Shown piece by piece: positions 15,544-24,083 of a stretch of DNA of 64,000 nt. The stretch is from the NCBI GenBank assembly GCA_963712825.1, contig CAVQJP010000024.1, positions 372,001 to 436,000 on the forward strand. The letters are read 5' to 3'. How positions within the stretch are numbered: the stretch's first letter is position 1; the number at the start of each line of letters is the position of its first letter. Made by a program: the position numbers and the translations under genes. The notes beneath the pieces are model-generated. The model saw nothing but the letters and a program-made list of their open reading frames with translations. It had not been told where the DNA came from and searched no databases. Origin of the DNA: AP-15 sp963712825 (GTDB lineage Bacteria; Pseudomonadota; Alphaproteobacteria; ATCC43930; CGMCC-115725).

Positions 15544-16632
15544 ATGGAGCTGCCGGCGCCCCTCGCCTGGCTGGTGGACGAGGCGGGCGCCTCGCCCGGC
15601 CCTGACCGGTTTCTCGCCGAGCTCGGCGGCCGGCTCTTGGCCGACGGCCTGCCGCTGGCCGGCGGCGCCCTGACGCTCGCCGTGCCGCACCCGATCATCG
15701 CCCGCCGCACCTGGCTGTGGCGGGCCGAGACGGGAGCGGTGATCGAGGCGCTGGGCTTCGCCGCCAGTCCGCCCGGCCCAGCTCCGCCCGGCCAAGCCGG
15801 GCACGACTGGCTGGCCGGGCTTGGCCCGGTGCAGGAGGACGCGGTCGGCCGAGGGCAAGACAGTCATGGGCCGGACAGTCCGGTGCTGGGCTGGGCCGGG
15901 ACCCGGCCGTTCGACGCCGTCGAGGTCGGCCGTCTGCGCCAGGCCGCGCGCTTCGCCGCAGCACCCCTGGCCGCCCTCGCCGCGCAGGCGGCGCTCTCAG
16001 CGCTGCTCGAGGCCTATCTCGGCCGGCGCAGCGCCGCCCGGGTGCAGGCCGGGGCGCTCCGCCGCGGCACCGGGGAGACCATCCGTGCCGCACTGCTCTC
16101 GGCCGATCTGCGCGACTTTACGGCACTCTCCGAGGCGACGGAGCCCGCGGCGATGATCGCCGCCCTCGACGCCTGGTTTGACCGTGTCGCCGGGGCGGTG
16201 CATGCGTTCGGGGGCGAGGTGCTGAAGTTCATCGGCGACGGCGTGCTGGCGATTTTCCCGGTTGCCGGGGCGCCGGCCGAGGCCTGCGAGGCGGCGCTGC
16301 GCGCGGTCGCCGCCGCTCGCGCCGGCATGGCCCATCTCGATGCGGTGCGGCAGGCGCAAGGGCTGCCGGCGCTGCCCTTTGGCGCGGCGCTGCATCTGGG
16401 CGAAATCCTGTGGGGCAATATCGGGGCGGCCGACCGGCTGGACTTCACCGCCATCGGCCCCGCGGTCAACCTGGTCAGCCGGCTCGAGGGGCTGTGCCGG
16501 CCGCTCGGCCGGTCGGTGCTGATCTCGGGCGCGGTCGCCGCCGAGACCACCACGCGGCTGGTGCCGCTGGGCCAACACTTGCTGCGCGGCATCGCCGCAC
16601 CCTGCGCCGTCTTCACCCTGCCGGATGGATAA
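15544..16632 (+). CDS. Class III adenylate/guanylate cyclase
   Basis: This protein of about 362 residues has an N-terminal region with GLPLAGGALTLAVPHPI, a pattern I know from soluble rhizobial-type cyclases, and a C-terminal catalytic domain. All key residues are present: metal ligands D188 (SADLRDFT) and D232 (FIGDGVLAIF), purine-specifying K228 and D300 (LDFTAIG), and N309 and R313 (NLVSRLE) for the transition state. The K/D pair predicts ATP as substrate, hence cAMP. No membrane helix is present. The start at 15544 is the only suitable ATG, but it lacks a clear ribosome-binding site. A downstream cAMP receptor is not in the window. Confidence 0.88.
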   Translation: MELPAPLAWLVDEAGASPGPDRFLAELGGRLLADGLPLAGGALTLAVPHPIIARRTWLWRAETGAVIEALGFAASPPGPAPPGQAGHDWLAGLGPVQEDAVGRGQDSHGPDSPVLGWAGTRPFDAVEVGRLRQAARFAAAPLAALAAQAALSALLEAYLGRRSAARVQAGALRRGTGETIRAALLSADLRDFTALSEATEPAAMIAALDAWFDRVAGAVHAFGGEVLKFIGDGVLAIFPVAGAPAEACEAALRAVAAARAGMAHLDAVRQAQGLPALPFGAALHLGEILWGNIGAADRLDFTAIGPAVNLVSRLEGLCRPLGRSVLISGAVAAETTTRLVPLGQHLLRGIAAPCAVFTLPDG

Positions 16633-16779
16633 GCGGTCGGTCGCCGGCAGATGCCGATGCCCGGCGCTGGACGATGGCGATAACGCGGGCGTGCGCCCAC
16701 AGACCGCGCCCGCCGCGCCTTGTCGCTGACGCGCGCGCGCCGGCCCGGGCACGTCAAGGGCTCCCTCGGCTTTGGCGGT

Positions 16780-17418
16780 CTAGCCGTTCGCTTGTTGTGC
16801 CGAGGCGAGCTCGGCATCCTTGGCCTGGACGCGGGCGGCGGCGGGACGCGAGCCGATGCGCTGCGCGTAATCCATGATCACGGGTAATTTCGGCACCACG
16901 TCGAACATCGTGGTCCAGCCGAGCGCCGTGCCCCACAGCACATCAGCCGCGGTAAACCGATCGCCGAGCAAATAGGGGCCTTTTGCGAGCTGGCCGACGA
17001 CGGTCGCCAGCATCGTGTCGTAGTCGCCATAAGGCGACATCGCCTGCGGTCCCGGCTCTTGCTTTCTGGCGCGATCGACGACGGCCGGCTCGAACGACGC
17101 GGCGTAGAACGCCATCCAGCGCAGATAGGGGCCGCGCAGCGGATCGCCGATCGCGGGCGCCAGCCCGGCCTCGGGAAAGAGATCGGCGAGATACAGATAA
17201 ACCGCGACCTGCTCGGTGACGATGGCCTCGCCATGGCGCAGCGCCGGCACCTTGCCCATCGGGTTGACCGCGAGATAAGCCGGCTGGCGCTGCTCGCCGG
17301 CCCGCATGTTCAGCACATGCAGATCATAGGGCGCACCCAATTCCTCGAGCAGGATCAGCGTCCCGGTCGACCGGGTGTTCGGCGAGTGGTAGAGGGTCAC
17401 GCGGCGATCGTCGGGCAT
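16780..17418 (-). CDS. Glutathione S-transferase family protein
   Basis: The protein of about 212 residues has a thioredoxin-like N-terminal domain (VTLYHSPNTRSTGTLILLEE, then NPMGKVPALRHG and TEQVAVYLYLAD, which forms the glutathione site) and a helical C-terminal domain with DRFTAADVLWGTALG. The start is placed at 17418, the third codon of the longest frame, because GGAG lies 6 bases upstream. The serine in HSPNTRS is the likely glutathione-activating residue. Substrate unknown. It is convergent with the cyclase gene. Confidence 0.9.
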   Translation of the reverse strand: MPDDRRVTLYHSPNTRSTGTLILLEELGAPYDLHVLNMRAGEQRQPAYLAVNPMGKVPALRHGEAIVTEQVAVYLYLADLFPEAGLAPAIGDPLRGPYLRWMAFYAASFEPAVVDRARKQEPGPQAMSPYGDYDTMLATVVGQLAKGPYLLGDRFTAADVLWGTALGWTTMFDVVPKLPVIMDYAQRIGSRPAAARVQAKDAELASAQQANG

Positions 17419-17515
17419 GCGCATCTCCGGCTGGCTGTTGCTGGCGGCATGCTTAATCTAGAACGGAGACGGAACCCGCCGCAAGCCCGGAGCTTTTCGC
17501 AAGAGATCGTCTCCA

Positions 17516-17597
17516 CCGGGCTCCTCCCGGTGATCCACGCCTGCTCGGCCGCCGGCGCAAGACGTGGATGGCCGGGCCAAGCAGCCAAGCCCGGCCA
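17516..17597. repeat. Palindromic intergenic repeat, family 2, copy 1
   Basis: This stretch resembles 41721-41803. Shared blocks are ATCCACG, CCTGCTCGGCC (CCTGCTCGACC in the other copy), GACGTGGATGGCCG and a final AAGCCCGGCC. The element can fold back, as its CCACGCC side is complementary in part to GACGTGG. It lies between the divergently read glutathione transferase and the end of the ABC exporter gene. Mobile or regulatory function is not evident. Confidence 0.5.
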
Positions 17598-17620
17598 AGG
17601 GAAGGGGGTTCTGCAGGTCC

Positions 17621-20600
17621 TCAGTCACCGACCGCGCGGAGCGGCTGCGATGCGCCCTCGATCTGGTGGCGGATCAGCCGGGCGTAGAGACCGTTGCGGG
17701 CGACGAGCTCGGCGTGGCTACCGGTTTCGACCAGCTTTCCGTGGTCGAGCACCGCCAGGAGGTCGGCGTTGCGCACCGTCGAGAGCCGGTGGGCGATGAC
17801 GATCGTCGTGCGGTCGCGCATCAAGGCGTCGAGCGCGCCGCGCACCTGCGCCTCGCTGACCGCGTCCAAATGCGAGGTCGCCTCGTCGAGCACCAGGGTC
17901 GGCGCGTTCTTCAGAAAGGCGCGGGCGATCGCCACCCGCTGGCGCTGCCCGCCCGACAGCTGCACGCCGCGCTCGCCGACCGGCGTGTCCAGCCCCTCGG
18001 GCAGGCTCGCGACAAAATCGGCGAGGGCGGCCTGCTCGAGCGCCCGGCCGATGGCGGCTTCGTCGGCCTCGGGCCGGGCCAATGCCACATTTGCGCGCAA
18101 CGTGTCGTTGAACAGGTAAGTGTCCTGCGACACCAGAGAAATGCGCCGGCGCAGATGGTCGAGCTCGAAATCGCGCAAATCGACCCCGTCGACGAGGATG
18201 TGTCCGGCGGTGGGATCCCAAAAGCGCAGCAGGAGGCTCGCGACCGTGGTCTTGCCGGCGCCCGACGGGCCGACCAACGCCAGGGTGGCGCCGGCCGGGA
18301 TGTCGAGGTCGATCGCGCTCAATGCCGGACGCCGGGCGCCGGGATAGGTGAAGCTCGCACCCTCGAACCGGATCGCGGAGCCGCCCTTGGGCGCGGGGGG
18401 GACGAGCGGCCCGTCGACGACCGCCGGCTCTTCGCGATGCACGGCGTACAGCCGCCGGGTCGAGGCGATCGTGTCGGCGAGCTGGCGGCTGACATTGGCG
18501 ATCTCGGAGATCGGCAAAAACGACGCCAGCGATATCAGGATCAACAGCGGCAGCATCGTCGGCGGCAGGTGGTGCCCGGCGGCCAGCCGCGCGCCGACGA
18601 TCGCGACCGCGAGGCCGCCGAGCCCGGTCACGGTTTCGAGCCGCGCCGTCTGCGCCGACAGGTCGGCCAATAATTCGAGGCGGGTCGACTGGTAGCCGCG
18701 CACCAGCTCCATAAACCCGCGGCGGCGGCCGGCGACGGCCTGAAAGGCCACGAGGTCCGAAAGTCCTTGGATCGTCTCGGTGACGTAGGCGGCCATCAAT
18801 CCCAGCGCGTCGCGCGCCTCCGCTCCCAGGCGGTCGATCTTTGCCCGGGTCACGACCGGCGCCAACGCCGCGAACAGAACAAACGGCAGCAGTGCCAACG
18901 CGATCGGCCAGGCGACGACAGCCAGCACGATCAGCACCGCCGCGGGCACCAGCACCGCGACCAGGGCCGGCGCCACGGTGTGGGCAAAGAAATACTCGAC
19001 GGTCTCGACATCCTGGCTTGCAAGCGCGATCAGGTCGCCCGACCGCCGCCGCATCAGATAGGCGGGCGCCAGCGCGTCGAGCTTGTCGAAGAGCGCGATC
19101 CGCATCTCGGCCAGGAGGCGATAGGCGATGTCGTGGGCGAGCCACGATTCGAGCCAGTGCAGCAGCCCCGCCAACGGTGCCGTCAACGCCAGCAGGATCA
19201 GCAGATAGCCATAGGGCGCCCCGGTCTTGACCGCGGCGACGGCGAGCGCGCCCAAAACGCCGACGCCGATAAAAGCGGCGACGCGGGCAATTCCCGAGCC
19301 GACAACGATCGCAAACCGCCGGCGCCACGGCTTGATGATCTGCATCAGGCTGCCCAATGTCGCGGGCCAGCCGACCGCCGCGGCTGCATCCGCGAGCTCG
19401 GCAGGCGCCGTCGCCGCCGCCTGCTCGATCTGCTCGCGTTCGCGGGCGACCGCCGGCGCGGCGCCGTCCTCGGCGAGAACCATGTCGCCCTCGCGCTCCT
19501 CGGCCTGCGCCCCCATCAGCCGGCGATAGGCGCCGTCGCGGCGGATCAGCTCGCCATGGCGGCCTTCTTCGACGACGCGGCCGCGGTCGAGCACGAGGAT
19601 GCGGTCGGCGCCGATCACGCTCGACAGCCGGTGCGCCAAGACGAGGGTGGTGCGCCCGGCCGTGAGCCGGTCGATCGCCTGCTGGATCACCGCTTCGTTT
19701 TCGGCGTCGACCGAGGACAGCGCCTCGTCGAGGATCAGGATCGGGGCATCGCGCAAGAGAGCGCGGGCGATCGCCAGCCGCTGGCGCTGGCCGCCCGACA
19801 GCATGACGCCGCGTTCGCCGATCATCGTCCGGTAGCCATGCGGCAACAGCGCGATGAATTCGTGGGCGTTGGCGTCGCGCGCGGCGGCCTCGATCTCCTG
19901 CTGGTCGGCGTCGGGCTTGCCGAGCCGCAGATTGTCCTCGACGGTGCCGTGAAACAAATAGGTGTCCTGATGCACGACCGCGATCATCCGGCGCACCGCC
20001 TCGGGATCGAGCGTCTTCAAGTCGCGCCCGCCGATCAGCACCCGCCCGTGCTGCGGGTCGAACAAGCGCAGCAGCAGCCGCGCGACCGAGGATTTGCCAG
20101 AGCCGCTCGGGCCGACGATGCCGATCTTTTCGCCGGCGCCGACCGTAAACGACAGCCCGTCATGCGCGGCGCCGCGCCCGCCGGGATAGGAAAAACCGAC
20201 ATCCTCGAAGGCGATGGTCGGCACCAGGGGGACATTCGCCGGGTGCGGCTCGGCCGGCCGCGGCGGCACCAGCGGCTCGGCCATCAGCAGCGCATTGATG
20301 CCGGAAGCAGCCGACTGCCCGACCATGCCCTGGTGCAGCACCATGCGCAGGTCGCGCAGCGGGCGGAAGATCTCGGTTCCGGCCATCAGCACGATCAGCA
20401 ATGCCTGGATGCTCATCAGCCCATGCGACACCCGCCAGACCGCAAGGGCCAGCGCCGCGGCGGCGCCGATCGCGACCCCGCAATCGGTGATGCCGCGGGT
20501 CATGACCCCCGTCGAGAGCACGCGCAGGGTGCTGTCGCACAATTCGCGCGCGCGCTCGGCGAGGCGTCGGCCGAACGCCCGGCTCTGGCCAAAGGCCTTC

Positions 20601-21223
20601 AGCGTCGGCAGCCCCTGGACGCCGTCGAGAAATTCCGAGCCAAACGATTTCAGCGCCTGCTGGCGCCCGTGGCTGGTGCGGCGCTCGACCTGCACAAAGA
20701 CCATCGGCGCGATCAGCGTGACGAGCGCGAAAACCAGCATTACCGCCGCCACCGGCACGTCCCAGAACGCGATAAAGGCAAAGATCGCCAGCGGCGTCAG
20801 CACCGCGATCGACAGTTGCGGCACATACTGGCCGAAAAAGGTCTGCAGCTGCTCGACCCCGTCGACGATCGACAGCATGACGCCGCCGGTGCGCTCGCCG
20901 GCAAACCAGGCCGGTCCGAGCTCGGCGATCTTGTCGTAAAGCCGGCCGCGCAACGTCTGCTGCACGCGGCTCGCGGTGCGGTGCGAGACCATCGCCCGGT
21001 GGTGCTCGATCGTGCCGCGCAGCAGCACCGCGGCGGCGACGCCGACCGCCGGCACAGCGATCGCCGCAAACCCGCCGCCGTTGAAGACATGCGACAGCAG
21101 CACGCCGAGAATGGCGAAGCGGGCGATGCCGACCACCGAGGCGACCAGCCCCAAGCCGATCGCAACCGCAATCCACCCGCGCATGCCACGCGTCAGCTCC
21201 CACAGGCGTCGGTCGAAATACAT
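17621..21223 (-). CDS. Fused double ABC exporter (CydDC-like; two membrane and two ATPase domains in one chain)
   Basis: This protein of about 1200 residues contains TMD-NBD-TMD-NBD. The first half resembles CydD (TGGVMLSIVDGVEQLQTFFG, YVPQLSIAVLTPLAIFAFIA) and the second CydC (SGDLIALASQDVETVEYFFA). Both ATPase domains are complete: Walker A GPSGSGKSS and GPSGAGKTT, two LSGGQRQR signatures, Walker B LILDEALSSVD and LVLDEATSHLD, and H-loops AHRLSSV and AHRLSTV. CydDC exports thiols such as cysteine and glutathione; whether this fusion does so is inference. The start at 21223 follows GGAG with 8-bp spacing. No cydAB genes are adjacent. It is divergent from a LysR gene. Confidence 0.85.
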   Translation of the reverse strand: MYFDRRLWELTRGMRGWIAVAIGLGLVASVVGIARFAILGVLLSHVFNGGGFAAIAVPAVGVAAAVLLRGTIEHHRAMVSHRTASRVQQTLRGRLYDKIAELGPAWFAGERTGGVMLSIVDGVEQLQTFFGQYVPQLSIAVLTPLAIFAFIAFWDVPVAAVMLVFALVTLIAPMVFVQVERRTSHGRQQALKSFGSEFLDGVQGLPTLKAFGQSRAFGRRLAERARELCDSTLRVLSTGVMTRGITDCGVAIGAAAALALAVWRVSHGLMSIQALLIVLMAGTEIFRPLRDLRMVLHQGMVGQSAASGINALLMAEPLVPPRPAEPHPANVPLVPTIAFEDVGFSYPGGRGAAHDGLSFTVGAGEKIGIVGPSGSGKSSVARLLLRLFDPQHGRVLIGGRDLKTLDPEAVRRMIAVVHQDTYLFHGTVEDNLRLGKPDADQQEIEAAARDANAHEFIALLPHGYRTMIGERGVMLSGGQRQRLAIARALLRDAPILILDEALSSVDAENEAVIQQAIDRLTAGRTTLVLAHRLSSVIGADRILVLDRGRVVEEGRHGELIRRDGAYRRLMGAQAEEREGDMVLAEDGAAPAVAREREQIEQAAATAPAELADAAAAVGWPATLGSLMQIIKPWRRRFAIVVGSGIARVAAFIGVGVLGALAVAAVKTGAPYGYLLILLALTAPLAGLLHWLESWLAHDIAYRLLAEMRIALFDKLDALAPAYLMRRRSGDLIALASQDVETVEYFFAHTVAPALVAVLVPAAVLIVLAVVAWPIALALLPFVLFAALAPVVTRAKIDRLGAEARDALGLMAAYVTETIQGLSDLVAFQAVAGRRRGFMELVRGYQSTRLELLADLSAQTARLETVTGLGGLAVAIVGARLAAGHHLPPTMLPLLILISLASFLPISEIANVSRQLADTIASTRRLYAVHREEPAVVDGPLVPPAPKGGSAIRFEGASFTYPGARRPALSAIDLDIPAGATLALVGPSGAGKTTVASLLLRFWDPTAGHILVDGVDLRDFELDHLRRRISLVSQDTYLFNDTLRANVALARPEADEAAIGRALEQAALADFVASLPEGLDTPVGERGVQLSGGQRQRVAIARAFLKNAPTLVLDEATSHLDAVSEAQVRGALDALMRDRTTIVIAHRLSTVRNADLLAVLDHGKLVETGSHAELVARNGLYARLIRHQIEGASQPLRAVGD

Positions 21224-21364
21224 CGGCTCCACTCCCCGGACCGCAGCGATCATAGCCGAAGCCGCGTTTTGAACGGGATTATCAGTCTGCGAGAATCGCG
21301 CGATCGAATGCGGTCGTGAAATTAGCGATACGCAGCGATATCAGCCCTCGACAAATTCAAGAGG

Positions 21365-21388
21365 TAGTGATACGAAATACTATCTCTA
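21365..21388. promoter_or_regulatory. Possible LysR-type binding region in the divergent promoter
   Basis: The 187-bp gap between the exporter and the LysR gene is AT-richer than its surroundings and contains GATA (21369-21372) and TATC (21381-21384) as a dyad separated by 8 bases, the loose symmetry expected for a LysR box. A related GATAC...GATATC block lies at about 21327-21341. This is weak evidence based on symmetry and position only. Confidence 0.3.
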
Positions 21389-21410
21389 ACCCGATCGAGC
21401 GGGGTGGGTG

Positions 21411-22355
21411 GTGAACTGGGACGACATCCGCGTTTTTCTCGCTGTCGCGCGCCACGGCTCGCTGCGCGCGGCCGGGCGCGCCCTGGGCCTGAGCCAGCCG
21501 ACCGTCGGCCGCCGGCTCGCGGCTTTTGAGCAGACCTTTGGCGGCCCGACACTGTTCGACCGGCTGCCTGACGGCATGCGCCTGAACGCCGCCGGCGAAG
21601 CCTTGGTCGCGGCGGCCGAGCAGCTCGAAAGCGCCGCCCTGGCGCTTGAGCGGCGCCGGATCGCGGCCTCCCCGACCTTGACCGGAACGGTGCGCGTCTC
21701 GGTCGGCGAGTGGGCCGAAGGGTTGCTCGCCCGACATTGCGGCCGCTCGGACGCCGACGGATTGCCGCCGGGGATCACCCTCGAGCTCGTTCCGTCGCCG
21801 CAAACTGCGAACCTCGCGCGCCGCGACGCCGACCTCGCGCTGCGCCACGGCGTGCCCGAGGCCGGCAATCTCTACGTCGCCAAGGTCGGGGCGATCGCCG
21901 GCGCGCTTTACCAAAGCCGCGACAGCAATGCCGCCACTGCCGAAGCCGGCGAGCGATGGATCACCTATACCGAGGAGCAGGCCCATTTTGTCAGCGCCCG
22001 CTGGCTTGACCAGCACATCGCCAATTCGGGCGGCCGGGTGGTGTTGCGCGCCGCCAACCTGGCGATGCGGGTCGAGGCGATCCGGGCCGGCGTCGGCATT
22101 GGATTGCTCCCCTGCTACGCCGGCGACGGCGACCCGCTGCTGCGGCGCGTAACCAAGCCGGTGCCGGAATTGGCCGCCGATTACTGGGTCATCGTTCATC
22201 GCGACCTGCGCCGCGCCGCGTGCGTGCGCGCGGTCATCGACTGGATCCGCGGCCTCTTCGAGCGCCACCGCGACGCGCTCGCCGGCAGCGGCGCCGGCGA
22301 CACCCGCCCGCTTGCCGACCCGGCCGGTCCGGACCGCCGCAGCGCCGCCGCCTGA
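21411..22355 (+). CDS. LysR-family transcriptional regulator
   Basis: This regulator of about 314 residues has an N-terminal helix-turn-helix (RVFLAVARHGSLRAAGRALG then SQPTVGRRLAAFEQ) and a C-terminal effector domain of the PBP2 type. Within that domain are VGEWAEGLLARH, VRVSVGE and, near the end, IRAGVGIGLLPCYAGD, typical of LysR proteins. Two consecutive GTG codons at 21408 and 21411 can start it; the second is given because of the G-rich site in front. It is divergent from the CydDC-like exporter, so it probably controls that gene and itself. The inducer is unknown. Confidence 0.9.
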   Translation: MNWDDIRVFLAVARHGSLRAAGRALGLSQPTVGRRLAAFEQTFGGPTLFDRLPDGMRLNAAGEALVAAAEQLESAALALERRRIAASPTLTGTVRVSVGEWAEGLLARHCGRSDADGLPPGITLELVPSPQTANLARRDADLALRHGVPEAGNLYVAKVGAIAGALYQSRDSNAATAEAGERWITYTEEQAHFVSARWLDQHIANSGGRVVLRAANLAMRVEAIRAGVGIGLLPCYAGDGDPLLRRVTKPVPELAADYWVIVHRDLRRAACVRAVIDWIRGLFERHRDALAGSGAGDTRPLADPAGPDRRSAAA

Positions 22356-22593
22356 CGTGCTGTGCCGGACCTCCGCGGCGCCAGGGAACTCGGAGCGCTC
22401 GCAGCCTGCCGCCGTCCGCGGGCGCCAAACCCGCGGGACAGGGACGGGATGACCCACTCGCTCGGTTGTTGAAACAGCTCGAACGCGCGTTCTACTGGAC
22501 GGCTGTGCTTTTTGCGGTTATTATACTCGTACGCTAAGGCGGGGGCCGACCAGCCGCGAACGGCCGGCATTATTAACGAAATTACAATTTGTG

Positions 22594-24004
22594 ATGCAGC
22601 TCAGACTGTTCAGACATTTTGTCCCTGTTTCGGTCCTGCTGCTGGTGTCGTCCGACGCGCTTCTGATCACTGGCGCATTTTACCAAATGCTGTCTCAGTC
22701 GGGCGCGGCGACGCCGCTGGTATTTGGCGTCACGAGCTTTCCTGCCCAGCTCGCCGCCGGCCTGTCGCTCGCCGCGGTCGCGACGATGGTCTCGGTCGGC
22801 CTTTACGGCGAGCAGAGCTTTGTCGACTTGCGCATGCTGCTCAGCAAGATCGCCGTCGCCTTTGTGCTGGTGCTGATGCTGGCGCTGGTCTCGGCGACGT
22901 ACTGGCGCGACGGGCTCGACGGCCTGCCCGACGCCGGCAATATGCCGCTCAAGGTGACGTTGATCTGGCTCGGCTGCATCTCGCTGACGCGCGGCGCCTT
23001 TCTGATCACCCTCGGCCGCGGTCTGTTAAAGCGGCGGGTCGCGGTTCTCGGCAACGGAACCCAAGCCGCGCGCATCGCGGGCCTGGTCAAGAGCGGGGCA
23101 AACCAGCACTTTGTCCCGGTCTCGTTTATCAGGATGCCGGGCGACCTCGGCATGGCGAGCGCCAACCCGCTCGACTGGTCCGAGGCCGGTCCGGATGCGC
23201 TTGCCGATCTCGGCTGCGAGCTCGGCGCCCGCGAAATCATCGTCGCCACCGACGACCGGCGGGGCTTGCCGGTGCGCCAGCTGCTGCATTGCAAGCTCGC
23301 CGGCATCCGCGTCACCGAATTTCTCGACTTCTGGGAGCGCGAGACCCGGTCGGTCGATCTCGAAGCGTTGCGCCCCAGCTGGCTGTTCTATTCGGACGGG
23401 TTTCGCTGCGGTCTGCTCGACGAGTCGCTCAAGCGCACGTTCGACATCGCCGTTAGCCTGGCGCTCCTCGTGTTCTCGGCGCCGGTGCTGCTCCTCACCG
23501 CGCTGTTGAGTCAAGCTCGACAGCCCGGGACCGGTCCTTTACCGCCAGGAACGCGTCGGCTATCGCGGCCGGGTGTTCACGATCCTCAAATTCCGCAGCA
23601 TGCGCACCGACGCCGAGCGGGAGAGCGGTCCGCAGTGGGCCGCCAAGCGCGACCCGCGCGTGACCCGCGTCGGCGCCGTGATCCGTAAGTTGCGGATCGA
23701 CGAATTGGCGCAAATTTTTAACGTGCTGCGCGGCGACATGAGCTTTGTCGGGCCGCGTCCGGAGCGGCCGTACTTTGTCGCCAACCTCGCCGCCGTGATC
23801 CCGTACTACAACGAGCGCCACTGGGTGCGGCCCGGGATCACCGGCTGGGCCCAGATCAATTATCCCTACGGCGCTTCGATCGAGGATGCCCGCCACAAGC
23901 TGTCGTTCGATTTATACTATATAAAAAATCGAAGTATTTTTTTGGACTTTCTAATTTTACTGCAAACGGCCCGGGTCATATTTTGGAACTACGGGGCAAG
24001 ATAG
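22594..24004 (+). pseudogene. Sugar transferase of the XrtA/PEP-CTERM exopolysaccharide system, broken by one frameshift
   Basis: Two frames join into about 470 codons. The N-terminal half has four hydrophobic segments and a nucleotide-binding-like RRVAVLGNGTQAARIA. The C-terminal half is a polyprenyl-phosphate sugar transferase (WcaJ/undecaprenyl type): after the break it reads KLDSPGPVLYRQERVGYRGR, then TILKFRSMRTDAE, MSFVGPRPERPYF and WVRPGITGWAQINYPYG. Removing one base at about 23510 (AGTCAAG to ATCAAG) rejoins the frames. With prsK, prsR and prsT directly downstream, it is the PEP-CTERM-associated transferase family (I believe TIGR03013). It would load the first sugar of an exopolysaccharide onto lipid carrier. 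It may be decay or an assembly indel. No good ribosome-binding site is seen. Confidence 0.8.
23906..23943 (+). promoter_or_regulatory. AT-rich hairpin followed by seven T residues inside the end of the sugar transferase gene
   Basis: TTCGATTTATA (23906-23916) can pair with TATAAA (23920-23925) and, after a 3-base bulge, TCGAA (23929-23933); loop CTA. Seven T residues follow at 23937-23943. The sequence is coding (SFDLYYIKNRSIFLDF) but uses rare codons TTA, ATA, AAA, AAT, AGT and TTT in a gene otherwise dominated by G/C-ending codons. It resembles a weak intrinsic terminator or an AT-rich promoter element ahead of prsK. The structure is visible; its role is inferred. Confidence 0.4.
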
Positions 24005-24083
24005 GATAACGGCGCTGACCAGGATCGTCGTCGCAACGGTCTATTCGGGATGCGCGCTGGCGTTCATCCTGATTGTCGGCCTG

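Noticed and set aside
18767..21319. An 850-codon open frame on the plus strand
   Set aside because: It is antisense to the double ABC exporter, whose Walker and signature motifs are intact. The sequence is low-complexity D/R/Q/H, as expected for a shadow frame.
22496..22516. A sigma-54-like promoter before the sugar transferase gene
   Set aside because: GG and GC are 11 bases apart and not 10, and the flanking bases do not match TGGCAC-N5-TTGC well enough, although such a site would fit PrsR control.
22463..22537. A very short hydrophobic frame ending YWTAVLFAVIILVR
   Set aside because: It would be about 23 residues with a TTG start and no ribosome-binding site; a chance hydrophobic tail is more likely.
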